From: Micropruina sp.
GTDB taxonomy: Bacteria > Actinomycetota > Actinomycetes > Propionibacteriales > Propionibacteriaceae
Direction of reading: 5' to 3'
Length of the DNA: 64,000 nt
Assembly: GCA_016716635.1 (NCBI GenBank)
Contig: JADJVZ010000012.1
Coordinates: 248,001 to 312,000, forward strand
Part shown: positions 1 to 8,694 of the stretch, in pieces
Numbering within the stretch: the first letter of the stretch is position 1
How the letters are laid out: the number at the start of each line of letters is the position of its first letter
The notes under the pieces: generated by a model
Database searches by the model: none
Told to the model about the DNA's origin: nothing
Seen by the model: only the letters and a program-made list of their open reading frames with translations
Made by a program: the position numbers and the translations under genes

Positions 1-39
1 TGGCGCCGGTGGCAACAGGCGCAGCATCGTTTACGTGCG

Positions 40-978
40 GTGAAGGCGCGGCTCCGACCGTCCCCAACCCCGACCCTGCAGCTGGCCACCCGGGGCGACG
101 CGCCTGCCGAGGTGCTGGTCGTGGTGGAGTCCCCGTCGGCTTCCTCACGGCTGGCCTTGTTTGAGCCGGTGGCGCACCTGACGGCACCCACCGCCGTGCT
201 GGCTCCCTTCGATCCGAGCCGGTTCCTCGGGCAGGGATGGAGCGTCTGTCCGATCAGCCCCGGGCAGCTACCCGGCGCCGTAACGCACGGCGTCCGCGTC
301 TTGTTCGTGGGCGACTTCCTGCCCCTGGGGGCGATGGTCCGCCAGACCTTGCCGCGGGCACGGCTCGTGGTCACTCAGCACGGGTTGCTGACCCCGGTCG
401 CGCCACCGCTGCCAGCGGGCGCCCACCTCCTGGCGTGGAGCCAGACCGACGCCGACTTCTGGCGCTCCGGTCGCTCCGACATCTCCAGCACGGTGGTCGG
501 ATCGCAACTGCTGTTTCAGGCGGCGGCGGTCCCGGCCGATTCGGTGAGCCGGTTCGTCGAGCCGGTCTTCCTCGGTCAGTTGCATGGGGCCGAGCTGAGA
601 CGCTCAGCCCTAACGCGGATCAGCCTCGACTTCTGCCGTCGGACGCCCGCCACTTATCGCCCGCACCCCTCGGAGACCGACAAGCTCTCCCGCCTCACCC
701 ACGAGGCGTGGCGGCGGCTGGGTGTGGAGATCGACGACAGCGGCACGCCCCTGGCCGAGGTCTCGCGTCCCGTGGTGGGTATCTACTCCACCGGGGTGTT
801 GGAAGCCGCAGCGCGCGGCATTCCGGCATGGGTGCACCACCCCCGTCCCCCCGCGTGGCTGCAGGAGTTCTGGGACCGCTATGCGATGTCGCCGTGGGGT
901 GGCCCACCCACGGCCTCGCCGGATCTGCCCGCTATTAAGCCGTCGCGCGTCGTGGCTGACTGGCTGAGCAGCACGTGA
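40..978 (+). CDS. Capsule/polysaccharide glycosyltransferase-like protein, possibly 5' partial
   Basis: About 312 residues from a GTG at 40, but the frame is open to the window edge (no stop in codons 1-39), so the true start may lie upstream. The protein has alternating beta/alpha character with the phrases QHGLLTP (about residue 112), a W-S-x-x-D-A-D-F-W segment and HPSETDK (about 210). These resemble the C-terminal halves of capsule-type glycosyltransferases such as polysialyl- or teichoic-acid-like enzymes. No transmembrane segment or signal peptide is seen. It sits 52 bp upstream of neuA on the same strand, so a role in transferring a nonulosonic-acid-type sugar is a reasonable inference. 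I do not recognise an exact family. Confidence is high that it is coding, low on function. Confidence 0.6.
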   Translation: MKARLRPSPTPTLQLATRGDAPAEVLVVVESPSASSRLALFEPVAHLTAPTAVLAPFDPSRFLGQGWSVCPISPGQLPGAVTHGVRVLFVGDFLPLGAMVRQTLPRARLVVTQHGLLTPVAPPLPAGAHLLAWSQTDADFWRSGRSDISSTVVGSQLLFQAAAVPADSVSRFVEPVFLGQLHGAELRRSALTRISLDFCRRTPATYRPHPSETDKLSRLTHEAWRRLGVEIDDSGTPLAEVSRPVVGIYSTGVLEAAARGIPAWVHHPRPPAWLQEFWDRYAMSPWGGPPTASPDLPAIKPSRVVADWLSST

Positions 979-1030
979 TCCCCTCACTATCGTGGGGTCA
1001 TCGCCCGCAGCCTCAAAGCCGGAAGCAGCC

Positions 1031-1714
1031 ATGATCGTCGCCATCATTCCCGCGCGCGGGGGATCCAAGGGGATTCCTCGTAAGAACATCCTGCCCCTGT
1101 TCGATAAGCCGCTGATCACTTGGACGATCGAGCAGGCGCTGGCCGTCCCCGGCCTGCGGGTGATCGTGTCGACGGAGGACGACGAGATCGCCGAGGTGGC
1201 CGCAGCCTCGGGCGCCGAGGTCATGAGGCGCCCGCCCGAGTTGGCCCTGGACACCACGCCGTCCGAGCCCGTGATCGAGCACGTGATCGGCGAGCTGACG
1301 GCGCGCGGCGAGCGTCCGGACGCGGTGATGTTTCTGCAGGCAACCTCGCCCGTCCGACTGCCGGGCACCCTGGCCCGGGCGGTGGCGGAGTTCGACGCCA
1401 GCGGTGCCGATTCCCTGGTCGCGGTCGTGCCGGAGTCGCCGTTCCTGTGGAACTTCACGCACCCGGCCACCGCCGACTACGACTTCACCCACCGCCCGCG
1501 CCGCCAAGACATCCCTGCGGATCAGAAGAAGTACCGCGAGAACGGGTCTCTCTACCTGACCCGAACGGAGGTCTACGCCCGGGACCACAACCGCTTGGGC
1601 GGACACATCGAGTTGTTCGTCCTGGACGAGGTCGAGGCCGTCGACGTCGACACTCATTCCGACTTCATCCGGGCCGAGGCGGCCCTCCGAAGGCTCGCGG
1701 CCAGCAGCACCTAG
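1031..1714 (+). CDS. neuA: Acylneuraminate cytidylyltransferase family protein (NeuA-like)
   Basis: Catalyses CTP-dependent activation of a nonulosonic acid (sialic-acid-like sugar) to its CMP form in the cytoplasm. The 227-residue protein opens with the diagnostic nucleotide-binding stretch IIPARGGSKGIPRKN (residues 4-18), followed by the family-typical LQATSPVR (about 99-106) and the YRENGSLYLT region (about 174-183), and the length matches single-domain NeuA. The ATG at 1031 is preferred over a GTG at 992 because GGAAG lies 6 nt before it and the conserved motif starts immediately. A NeuB homologue at 4152 supplies the likely substrate. The exact sugar (Neu5Ac, legionaminate, Kdn or other) cannot be read from sequence. 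Confidence 0.9.
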   Translation: MIVAIIPARGGSKGIPRKNILPLFDKPLITWTIEQALAVPGLRVIVSTEDDEIAEVAAASGAEVMRRPPELALDTTPSEPVIEHVIGELTARGERPDAVMFLQATSPVRLPGTLARAVAEFDASGADSLVAVVPESPFLWNFTHPATADYDFTHRPRRQDIPADQKKYRENGSLYLTRTEVYARDHNRLGGHIELFVLDEVEAVDVDTHSDFIRAEAALRRLAASST

Positions 1715-1738
1715 GCAGGCGCTGACCGGGGCGCTCCC

Positions 1739-2791
1739 TTACGGGGCGGCCCCCGACGGTTCGCGAGCCAGCCCGACGGGCTTTGCCCGCAGCCAACGCT
1801 CGACCGGACGCTCGATGCCTTCGCTGGCTAGGGCGGCACCGATCAGCGAAGTGATACCGAGGACGGGCAACCACACCCAGCCGGTGAGCCCCCAGGTGAC
1901 ATTCATCACTTGGAGGATCGGGTAGTGAACGAGGTAGAGCGCGAACGACCAGTCCCCGAGTCGCACCAGCGAAGGCGGAGTCGAGCCTCCGGCCAGGTCC
2001 CGGGCCGCGGCCGCAGCAACCAGCAAGGCGAAGCAGGGGAAAACCCACAGCTGCCACAGCCAGAGCCGGTCGGTCAGCTTCGGCAGGGCCAGGATGGCAC
2101 CGAAAATCGACAGTAACCCGCCGATGGCCAGGAAGGTGAGCACCCGCGACGGGCGCCACCCCTGGCGGACCGCCACCGCCAACGCCGCCCCACAAATGAA
2201 CTCCGTCACCCGGGACGGCGGGAAGGTGACCGTGGCCCAGACCTCGCGGGTCCAAAGCCAGGGGACGAAATGAACGATGACAGGGATCGCCGCCTGGACG
2301 AGCCACGCCGCCGCACACACACCCAGGAGCCACCAGCTGCGCAACCGCTGGATCAGGGGAAGGAGGAAGGGGAAGCAGAGGTAGAAGAAGGCTTCGTCGG
2401 ACAAGGTCCAGGAGGGGGTATTGAACGCCCCGAAGATTTCGGCGTTCGGCACCCAACTCTGCAAGAGCACCACGTTAAGGACTGCGGTCGTCCACGGGGC
2501 GGCGCCAATCACCAGGGCGGCCAGCAGGAAGGTCGCGAAGTGGAGGGGCCACACGCGCGAGAACCGCAACCAGTAGAAGCGCGCCGGGGATTGACCAGGG
2601 CGATTCGACCAGGTGAGCACGAATCCGCTGAGCAGGAAGAAGAAATCGACGCCGTAGCGCCCGACGCCGGCGAGGGCCGTCGCGGGCTGCGTGCCGACGA
2701 ATTGAAGGACCCCGTGGTGCACCAACACACCGAGGGCCGCCACGAAACGCAACGCGGTGAGTGTGTCGAGCCGCTTACCCGGAGCCGCCAT
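1739..2791 (-). CDS. OafA/YrhL-type membrane acyltransferase (acyltransferase 3 family)
   Basis: A polytopic membrane O-acyltransferase of about 350 residues, expected to transfer acetyl or other acyl groups to sugars of the surface polymer. The N-terminal LDTLTALRFVAALGVLVHHG segment carries the conserved R and H of acyltransferase 3 proteins, followed by the YGVDFFFLLSGFVLT motif (about residues 43-57). About ten hydrophobic helices can be counted, ending in a basic tail. The ATG at 2791 is preferred over the upstream ATGs at 2827/2824 because AAAGG lies 6 nt before it and LDTLTALR then sits at the usual distance. It is convergent with neuA (24 bp gap) and divergent from the GT87 gene. Its position inside the locus suggests polymer decoration. 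Confidence 0.85.
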   Translation of the reverse strand: MAAPGKRLDTLTALRFVAALGVLVHHGVLQFVGTQPATALAGVGRYGVDFFFLLSGFVLTWSNRPGQSPARFYWLRFSRVWPLHFATFLLAALVIGAAPWTTAVLNVVLLQSWVPNAEIFGAFNTPSWTLSDEAFFYLCFPFLLPLIQRLRSWWLLGVCAAAWLVQAAIPVIVHFVPWLWTREVWATVTFPPSRVTEFICGAALAVAVRQGWRPSRVLTFLAIGGLLSIFGAILALPKLTDRLWLWQLWVFPCFALLVAAAAARDLAGGSTPPSLVRLGDWSFALYLVHYPILQVMNVTWGLTGWVWLPVLGITSLIGAALASEGIERPVERWLRAKPVGLAREPSGAAP

Positions 2792-2864
2792 GGTTCGCCT
2801 TTCGCGATGAAACTGCGCGTTCATCATGATAGGCAGACTTCGGAGAGTACGCGGACGAAACCTT

Positions 2865-2870
2865 TACCAT
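2865..2870 (+). promoter_or_regulatory. -10 element TACCAT of a leaderless promoter
   Basis: TACCAT matches the actinobacterial TANNNT -10 consensus and ends 7 nt before the ATG at 2878, so transcription would start at or next to the start codon. This favours 2878 over the ATG at 2869 as the start of the GT87 gene. Confidence 0.55.
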
Positions 2871-2877
2871 GCAGATC

Positions 2878-4155
2878 ATGACCCGAGCACCGCAGGCCGC
2901 GCCGAAGCGCGGAGCCCTGGTAGGCCCTGCTCTGACATGGCTGGCAACCAGGATCGGGATCCTAGCCCTCGCGGTGGTCTTCGAGTTCCGAGTGGCCTCC
3001 GGAGATCTGGAGTACTACTGGCAAAGTGCCTCCGGTTCACCCTTCGCCCCGGGAACGACGATGTTGGAGTACCCAACGCCCACAATCGCCCTGCTGCATG
3101 GCCTGACCCTGCTGGCCCATGACGCACACAGCTTTGCGGTGTTGTTCATGGCAGTGGCTCTGGTCGCCGATCTCCTCTTCACGGCCTACCTCGCTCTGCG
3201 TGAGGGTGGCGGAACCCGCATCGCCCTCGGTTGGACGCTCCTCACATTCCTGTGCGGCCCGCTGCTGTACATGCGCTTCGACGTCTACACCGCCATCCTG
3301 CTGGGAGTGGCGTTGGTCGAATATCGCCGCCGCCCTGCCCTCACCGGAGCCGCCATCGCTTTGGCTGTGGGGTTGAAGGTGTGGCCCGCGCTCACGATCG
3401 TGGCCTTTGTGGGCCTGGGCTGGCCGCGGTTTCGGCGCATCGTCACCGGCTTCGCCCTGACAGGGCTCGTGCAAGTCATCGCGTGCGTCGGCTACGCGGG
3501 CATTCCCCGCTTGTTGTCCCCGCTGATGTACCAGGTCAGTCGCGGTTTGAACGTCGATTCGGTGTGGGCGACGGTCCCGATGCTGTGGCGGCTGCGGAAC
3601 TTCGACCTCTACCCCGTGGCCGTGTCAGCGTTCGCGGCCTTCGAGGTCACCGGCCCCGGCGTATCGATCTGGCTCGGCGTCGCGACCGCCTCCTTGGCCA
3701 TCGGCCTGCTGGCCCTGCTCGCCGCGACGTACGCGGCCTGGCGGCGGGGCGCCGGGGACGACGTCACGATCACCGGGTTGGTGGTAGCGGCGACGTTGCT
3801 CCTCATCGTCTCCAACAAGACCCTTAGCCCTCAGTACCTGGTGTGGTTGTCAGCATCGGTGCCGTTTCTGCTGGAGGCGCTCCGTTTACGAGGGCGTCCG
3901 GTCCACGCCGCCTGGGCCTTGGCGGCCCTCATCGCCGTGCTCACACACCTCACCTACCCCCTGTTCGCAGGCATGTACACCCCCGGTACTCCGAGCCTCA
4001 AACTCATCTTGGCGATTCTCACCCTGGCAACGCGAAACGTTCTGCTCCTCATCGCGTCCGGATGGATGCTCGCCGCCCTTTGGAGGTGGACTCGAGGGGC
4101 AGGCGTGAGACAATCAAACGGCAGCTCGTCGCCATCGGGGAAACGGACATCATGA
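2878..4155 (+). CDS. GT87-type polyprenyl-phosphate-dependent glycosyltransferase (DUF2029)
   Basis: A 425-residue polytopic membrane protein resembling GT87/DUF2029 mannosyltransferases, which use polyprenyl-phosphate sugars on the outer face of the membrane. It shows a first helix with R-I-G-I-L-A, an extracytoplasmic aromatic/acidic loop (DLEYYWQSASG, about residues 43-53) that usually holds the catalytic acid, the YMRFD segment (about 137) and a GLKVWP motif (about 167). Ten or more hydrophobic helices and a basic tail are visible. It heads an overlapping operon: its TGA overlaps the ATG of the NeuB fusion as ATGA at 4152. It could transfer mannose or another sugar to the polymer; the substrate is unknown. 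Confidence 0.8.
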   Translation: MTRAPQAAPKRGALVGPALTWLATRIGILALAVVFEFRVASGDLEYYWQSASGSPFAPGTTMLEYPTPTIALLHGLTLLAHDAHSFAVLFMAVALVADLLFTAYLALREGGGTRIALGWTLLTFLCGPLLYMRFDVYTAILLGVALVEYRRRPALTGAAIALAVGLKVWPALTIVAFVGLGWPRFRRIVTGFALTGLVQVIACVGYAGIPRLLSPLMYQVSRGLNVDSVWATVPMLWRLRNFDLYPVAVSAFAAFEVTGPGVSIWLGVATASLAIGLLALLAATYAAWRRGAGDDVTITGLVVAATLLLIVSNKTLSPQYLVWLSASVPFLLEALRLRGRPVHAAWALAALIAVLTHLTYPLFAGMYTPGTPSLKLILAILTLATRNVLLLIASGWMLAALWRWTRGAGVRQSNGSSSPSGKRTS

Positions 4156-6398
4156 TCATTGACCGAGCCATCGGACCGAACGTGGTCCTGGGTGCTGATT
4201 CCATCGCGGCGGCCCTGGCGAAGATCGATGCCAACAAAGCGCGGATCATCTTTTGCGTCGATGAGCGTGGGCACTTGCTCGGTTCCCTCAGCGACGGGGA
4301 CTTCCGTCGTTGGGTCGTCAACCAGTCGCCGGTGGACCTCAGCCGACCGGCCCTCGAGGCCGCGAACCTCCATTGCGTGCGGGTCGCCGCCGACGCCGAA
4401 CCGCAGGCGATCGCCGCCCTCTTCCGTCCCGGCATCGACCGCATCCCCCTGGTGGACGCCCGAGACCACCTCGTCGCCATCGCGCTGCCAGCCTCCGACG
4501 AGCTCACCATCGGGCGCCACGTCGTCGGAGCGGGCCGCCCCGCTCTCTTGATCGCCGAGATCGGCATCAACCACAACGGTTCCATCGATTTGGCCAAGCG
4601 GCTGGTCGACCTGGCAGCCGAATCCGGTGCCGACGTCGTGAAGTTCCAGCTGCGCGACATGGACGCCCTGTACCGCAACGATGCCTCCCAGCTGGGCCAC
4701 GGCGAAGACCTCGGCCCGCAGTACACCCTCGATTTGCTGTCGAAGTTCTCCCTGTCGGCCGACCAGCTGTTCCAGGTCTTCGATCACTGCCGCGACGTCG
4801 ACATCGACGTCCTGTGCACCCCCTGGGACACCCCGAGCGTCACCCGGCTCGTCCAGTACGGCGTGCCCGGCTTCAAGGTGGCCTCAGCGGACCTCACCAA
4901 CCACACCTTGCTGCGCGATATGGCGTCGCACCACCTGCCGATGATCGTCTCGACCGGCATGTCGACCGAAGATGAGATCGCTGCCTCCGTGCGCGTGATC
5001 CGCGCCACCGGTACCCCGTTCGCGCTGCTGCACTGCCAGTCCACCTACCCCGCCCCCTTCAAGGACGTCAATCTGCGCTACCTCGACCGGCTCGCCGAAA
5101 TCGGGCTCTGCCCGGTCGGCTATTCGGGCCACGAGCGCGGCTGGCACGTCCCGGTGGCGGCGGTGGCCCGCGGCGCCGCGATCATCGAAAAGCACTTCAC
5201 CATCGACAAGTCGATGGAGGGCAACGACCACAAAGTGTCGTTGCTGCCCGAAGAGTTCGCGCAGATGAAGCACCGCATCCGCGAAGTCGAAGAGGCACTA
5301 GGCAGCGCCGCGCCGCGCGTGGTCTCGACCGGCGAAATGATGAACCGCGTCAACCTGGCCAAGTCGCTGGTGGCCGCACGGCGGATCGAGCCGGGGGACG
5401 TCATCACAGCGGACGCCGTCGACGTGAAGTCACCCGGACGTGGATTGCAGCCCAACCACCTCACCGAACTCATCGGACGCACGTCGCGCCGAACGGTGGA
5501 GGCCGGGGACTTCTTCTACGCCACCGACCTCACCGACGCCGTCGCCCGCGGCCGCAACTACCAGTTCCGCCGCCCGTGGGGACTCCCGGTCCGCTACCAC
5601 GACTACGACAAGTTGCTGGCCGACTCCACCCCTGACTTCCTGGAGTTCCACTTCTCCTACAAGGACCTGGAGCTGCCGCTGGAGTCGGTCTTCAGCCAGC
5701 GCCTGCCGTTGGGCTACACCACGCACTCCCCCGACCTTTTCGCGGGCGACTTCCTGCTCAACTTGGCAAGTGACGACGACGAACATTGGCTGCGTTCGAT
5801 CGCTGAACTGCAGCGAGTAGTCGACATCACGCGCGCCATGCGTCCGTACTTCACCACCGAGCAAGATCCGGTCATCATCGCCTCCCTGGGCGGGTTCACC
5901 AAGGAAGCCTTCGCGAGCACCGACCAGATCCCGGCGATGTATGCCCGGGTGGCCGAGGGCCTCAAGCGCGTCGACGATTCCGACGTCCGCCTCACCTTCC
6001 AGACCCTGCCGCCCTTCCCCTGGTACATGGGTGGCCAGTTGTTCTGCAACCTGTTCGTCCGGGCCGAAGACACAGCCGACTTCGCCGAGGTGTCCGGACG
6101 TCGACTCACGCTCGACATCTCCCACAGCAAGCTCGCGGCGACCTACGCCAAGCGTCCGTTCAGCGAATACGTGGAGCTCATGGCCCCCTACGCCGAGCAC
6201 CTGCACATCGTCGATTCGGTGGGCGTGGACGGCGAGGGCGTGCAGATCGGCGACGGCGAGATCGATTGGCCGCTGTTGGCCGCCCAACTCGACCGGATCT
6301 GCCCCAAGGCGTCATTCATCCCCGAGATCTGGCAGGGGCACGTGAACAACGGCGAGGGCTTCTGGACGGCCCTGGACCGTCTCGAGGCCTGGTTCTGA
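4152..6398 (+). CDS. NeuB-family nonulosonate synthase fused to CBS and sugar-isomerase domains
   Basis: 748 residues in four blocks. Residues 1-113 are a CBS-pair-like module (SLSDGDFRRW at about 45-54). About 122-390 is the NeuB TIM barrel, with AEIGINHNG (135-143), VKFQLR, ASADLTN, STGMST and the conserved EKHFTID segment, which condenses phosphoenolpyruvate with a hexosamine-type aldehyde. About 405-460 is the SAF/antifreeze-like domain (LAKSLVAARRIEPGD). About 467-748 is a second TIM barrel of the sugar phosphate isomerase/epimerase type, with LDISHSKLA and PEIWQGH metal-site-like motifs. Plain NeuB is about 350 residues, so both ends are extensions. It overlaps the previous gene (ATGA) and the next (TGATG). 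The isomerase half may make or channel the substrate; that is inference. The ATG at 4152 was chosen because the upstream open frame lies inside the GT87 gene. Confidence 0.9.
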   Translation: MIIDRAIGPNVVLGADSIAAALAKIDANKARIIFCVDERGHLLGSLSDGDFRRWVVNQSPVDLSRPALEAANLHCVRVAADAEPQAIAALFRPGIDRIPLVDARDHLVAIALPASDELTIGRHVVGAGRPALLIAEIGINHNGSIDLAKRLVDLAAESGADVVKFQLRDMDALYRNDASQLGHGEDLGPQYTLDLLSKFSLSADQLFQVFDHCRDVDIDVLCTPWDTPSVTRLVQYGVPGFKVASADLTNHTLLRDMASHHLPMIVSTGMSTEDEIAASVRVIRATGTPFALLHCQSTYPAPFKDVNLRYLDRLAEIGLCPVGYSGHERGWHVPVAAVARGAAIIEKHFTIDKSMEGNDHKVSLLPEEFAQMKHRIREVEEALGSAAPRVVSTGEMMNRVNLAKSLVAARRIEPGDVITADAVDVKSPGRGLQPNHLTELIGRTSRRTVEAGDFFYATDLTDAVARGRNYQFRRPWGLPVRYHDYDKLLADSTPDFLEFHFSYKDLELPLESVFSQRLPLGYTTHSPDLFAGDFLLNLASDDDEHWLRSIAELQRVVDITRAMRPYFTTEQDPVIIASLGGFTKEAFASTDQIPAMYARVAEGLKRVDDSDVRLTFQTLPPFPWYMGGQLFCNLFVRAEDTADFAEVSGRRLTLDISHSKLAATYAKRPFSEYVELMAPYAEHLHIVDSVGVDGEGVQIGDGEIDWPLLAAQLDRICPKASFIPEIWQGHVNNGEGFWTALDRLEAWF

Positions 6399-7453
6399 TG
6401 GTCGAACCGCTGGCCCTGTGGGTCTCGCCGGTCGGTGACCTCGGCGGGGTGGCGCGGCACCTGCTCGACGTCGCCCGCGTCGGCATCCCAGGGTGGCGGT
6501 TGGTCTTTCTCACCCCGCCCGGCACCCTCGCCGAACGCCTGCGCGCGGAGGGCGCAGCCGTGATCGAAGCCCCGTTTGGCCCGGACGCCGGGCTGGGTAC
6601 CTCCATCGGCACGCTGCGCGCGACCGTCCGCCGCCTGCACCCCCAGGTCGTCCACACCCACTTGTCGTACGCGGATATCGTGGCGGCCGTGGGTTTGGTC
6701 GGGATGCGGGTTCGGTTGGCCACCACCGAACATGGCATCGCCGCCGACGACCTCGTTTATCACTCCTCCCCCGTCGAAGCCTCCGTGATGGCGACCGTCC
6801 ACACGGTCCGGCTGCGAGCTTTCAGCGTTGTGGTTGCGGTCGCCGAAGCCACCCGCCGCGCCATGGTCGCCAAATGGCACCCCCGCCGCGCGATCCAGCT
6901 CATCGTCAACGGCGTCGATCGTCCGACGGATACTCCCGTGAAGGAACCGGGGCTGCGGGTGCTGTCCTTGGCGCGCCTCGCTCCCGAAAAGCGCATTGAC
7001 AAGCTGCTCGAGGCCTTCGCCCTGCTGGCGATGGATCATCCCGACGCCACCTTACGCATCGCAGGCGTTGGTCCACTCGACGAAGACCTGCGCGCGCAGA
7101 CGCGCACCCTCGGGATCGCCGACCGCGTTGCCTTTGACGGTTTCGTCCCGGCCTCCGATGCCATGGCAACAGCCGACGTCCTGGTCCAGCTCTCGGTGTG
7201 GGAGAACTGCTCGTATTCCCTGCTGGACGCCATGACCCATGGGCTCGGGGTGTGCGCCACTCCCGTCGGCGGCAACCCCGAGTTGCTGCCCACCCGATGC
7301 CTAGCCCAGGCTGACGACCCCGCGACCGTGGCCGCCGTCATCGTCGACCAAGGCACGCGCCTGGACCGTCGTCCCACCCTGCCCAACGGGTGGCCCATGG
7401 TAGCCGAGATGACGGCCCAGCTCGCCGTCGCCTACGGGGCGGAGCACTCATGA
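6398..7453 (+). CDS. GT4 family glycosyltransferase
   Basis: A 351-residue GT-B retaining glycosyltransferase of the GT4 type, a soluble enzyme acting at the inner membrane face on lipid-linked intermediates. It has an N-terminal glycine motif (GDLGGVARHLL, about residues 11-21), a TEHG segment, the linker phrase LSLARLAPEKRIDKLLEAF (about 189-207) opening the donor domain, and an E-x7-D-type region (ENCSYSLLDAM). The last differs from the usual E-x7-E by having Asp as the second acid. The ATG overlaps the preceding TGA (TGATG) and the gene overlaps the next by ATGA, so it is translationally coupled. Donor and acceptor cannot be assigned. Confidence 0.88.
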   Translation: MVEPLALWVSPVGDLGGVARHLLDVARVGIPGWRLVFLTPPGTLAERLRAEGAAVIEAPFGPDAGLGTSIGTLRATVRRLHPQVVHTHLSYADIVAAVGLVGMRVRLATTEHGIAADDLVYHSSPVEASVMATVHTVRLRAFSVVVAVAEATRRAMVAKWHPRRAIQLIVNGVDRPTDTPVKEPGLRVLSLARLAPEKRIDKLLEAFALLAMDHPDATLRIAGVGPLDEDLRAQTRTLGIADRVAFDGFVPASDAMATADVLVQLSVWENCSYSLLDAMTHGLGVCATPVGGNPELLPTRCLAQADDPATVAAVIVDQGTRLDRRPTLPNGWPMVAEMTAQLAVAYGAEHS

Positions 7454-8694
7454 GCGTGGCGGATATCCCCGAGGCCAGGCATCGGGTCAAGACCGTCTGG
7501 GACGTCGGGCTGCAGGACGGCAGCGTTGATCTGCAGAGCGTGAGGATCCTCGATTTCTTCGCTTTTGCCTGCCTGCCCTTGACCATGATCGACGTGGGCG
7601 GCTTGGGACCCATCAATGCCGCGGCTGCCCTGTGCTTGGCTGGCGCCTGTCTGCTGCGGCGGCCACCCACCGCGCTTCGGACGCCCCTGTGGGTGATCGT
7701 CCTGCTCGGACTCTTCATGACCTACTTGTTCGCCAACTCGCTACTGCTGGACGTCGTCAACACCAAACGCATGATCCGGCTCGTCGCATGGGCACTCATC
7801 ATCGTGTTCTTGGCCACGGGTCACATCGACATCAGATCCGCCGCCAAAGGATTGGCCGCCAGCATGACGGTGGCGGTCATTCATGGTCTGATCACCTTCA
7901 ACCAATCCAGCTACGCGGGACGCCTCACAGGCGTTCTAGGGGATCCCAACACGGCCGGGATGGAGTGCCTGGTGTTTGGGTGTTTGGGCGTCATGGGTAT
8001 CTCCAGGCGTCGGTGGAAGTACCTCTACATCGCGACCATGAGCGTTGGCGTCCTTATGGTGTTCTCCCGAACGACCCTGGTGGCCCTCGTCGCCGTGCTG
8101 TTGTGGACGTTCATCGGCCGACGGCTGGGGTGGGTCTTGGGGTATGCCATGTTGGCGGTGCTCACGGTCGCCATCACCTCGATCCCCCACAAGTCCTCAA
8201 TCTTCGGTCCGTTCGAGGGCCGCAGCGGCAGCGACGCCCTGCGGGAACGCATTGACGCGGCGGCCACCGCACTGGTCGAACAGAGCCCCCTCCGCGGTCA
8301 TGGGCTCGGCACCGCCATGGTGGAGCTCCAGAATCAACTCTTCTTCTTCCACAACAGCTTCGTGGCGATGGCCTGCGAAGGCGGCTGGATCGCCGTGGCG
8401 CTGTTCATGCTCTTTGCCGGCGTGGTCTTCACCGCCTTGCTTCGCCTACCCAAGGCTGCCCGCAACCCCTGGGTCGAGGCGGCTTTCGTTGGGGCGTTCA
8501 TTTGCGGGCTCTCGCTGGGAGAGGTGTTGCTGACTTTCGGCATGGCCTCGACCCTGGGATTCGCGCTGCGAACCTTCCTGCTCCGCGATCCGGCGACGCT
8601 CGCGGCGGCCGGGGCCAAGAGCGACCCGGCCCTCGTCGGCAATCAGCTCGAGAGATTACAGGCCGCTGCGGCCGGGGCGGGCACGGCCCCGTGA
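7450..8694 (+). CDS. O-antigen ligase/polymerase-like membrane protein (Wzy/WaaL family)
   Basis: 414 residues with about ten hydrophobic helices. The family pattern is visible: LGDPNTAGM (about 160-168) in the region where ligases carry a conserved loop, FSRTTLVAL following it, and a large periplasmic-type loop containing R-x-H-G-L-G (SPLRGHGLG, about 280-288) then FFHNSFVAMACEGGW (about 298-312), which matches the HNxF..xxxxxG signature of O-antigen ligase domain proteins. It probably polymerises repeat units or ligates the polymer to its acceptor outside the membrane. It overlaps the genes on both sides (ATGA at 7450, GTGA at 8691). Whether it is a polymerase or a ligase is undecided. Confidence 0.85.
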   Translation: MSVADIPEARHRVKTVWDVGLQDGSVDLQSVRILDFFAFACLPLTMIDVGGLGPINAAAALCLAGACLLRRPPTALRTPLWVIVLLGLFMTYLFANSLLLDVVNTKRMIRLVAWALIIVFLATGHIDIRSAAKGLAASMTVAVIHGLITFNQSSYAGRLTGVLGDPNTAGMECLVFGCLGVMGISRRRWKYLYIATMSVGVLMVFSRTTLVALVAVLLWTFIGRRLGWVLGYAMLAVLTVAITSIPHKSSIFGPFEGRSGSDALRERIDAAATALVEQSPLRGHGLGTAMVELQNQLFFFHNSFVAMACEGGWIAVALFMLFAGVVFTALLRLPKAARNPWVEAAFVGAFICGLSLGEVLLTFGMASTLGFALRTFLLRDPATLAAAGAKSDPALVGNQLERLQAAAAGAGTAP

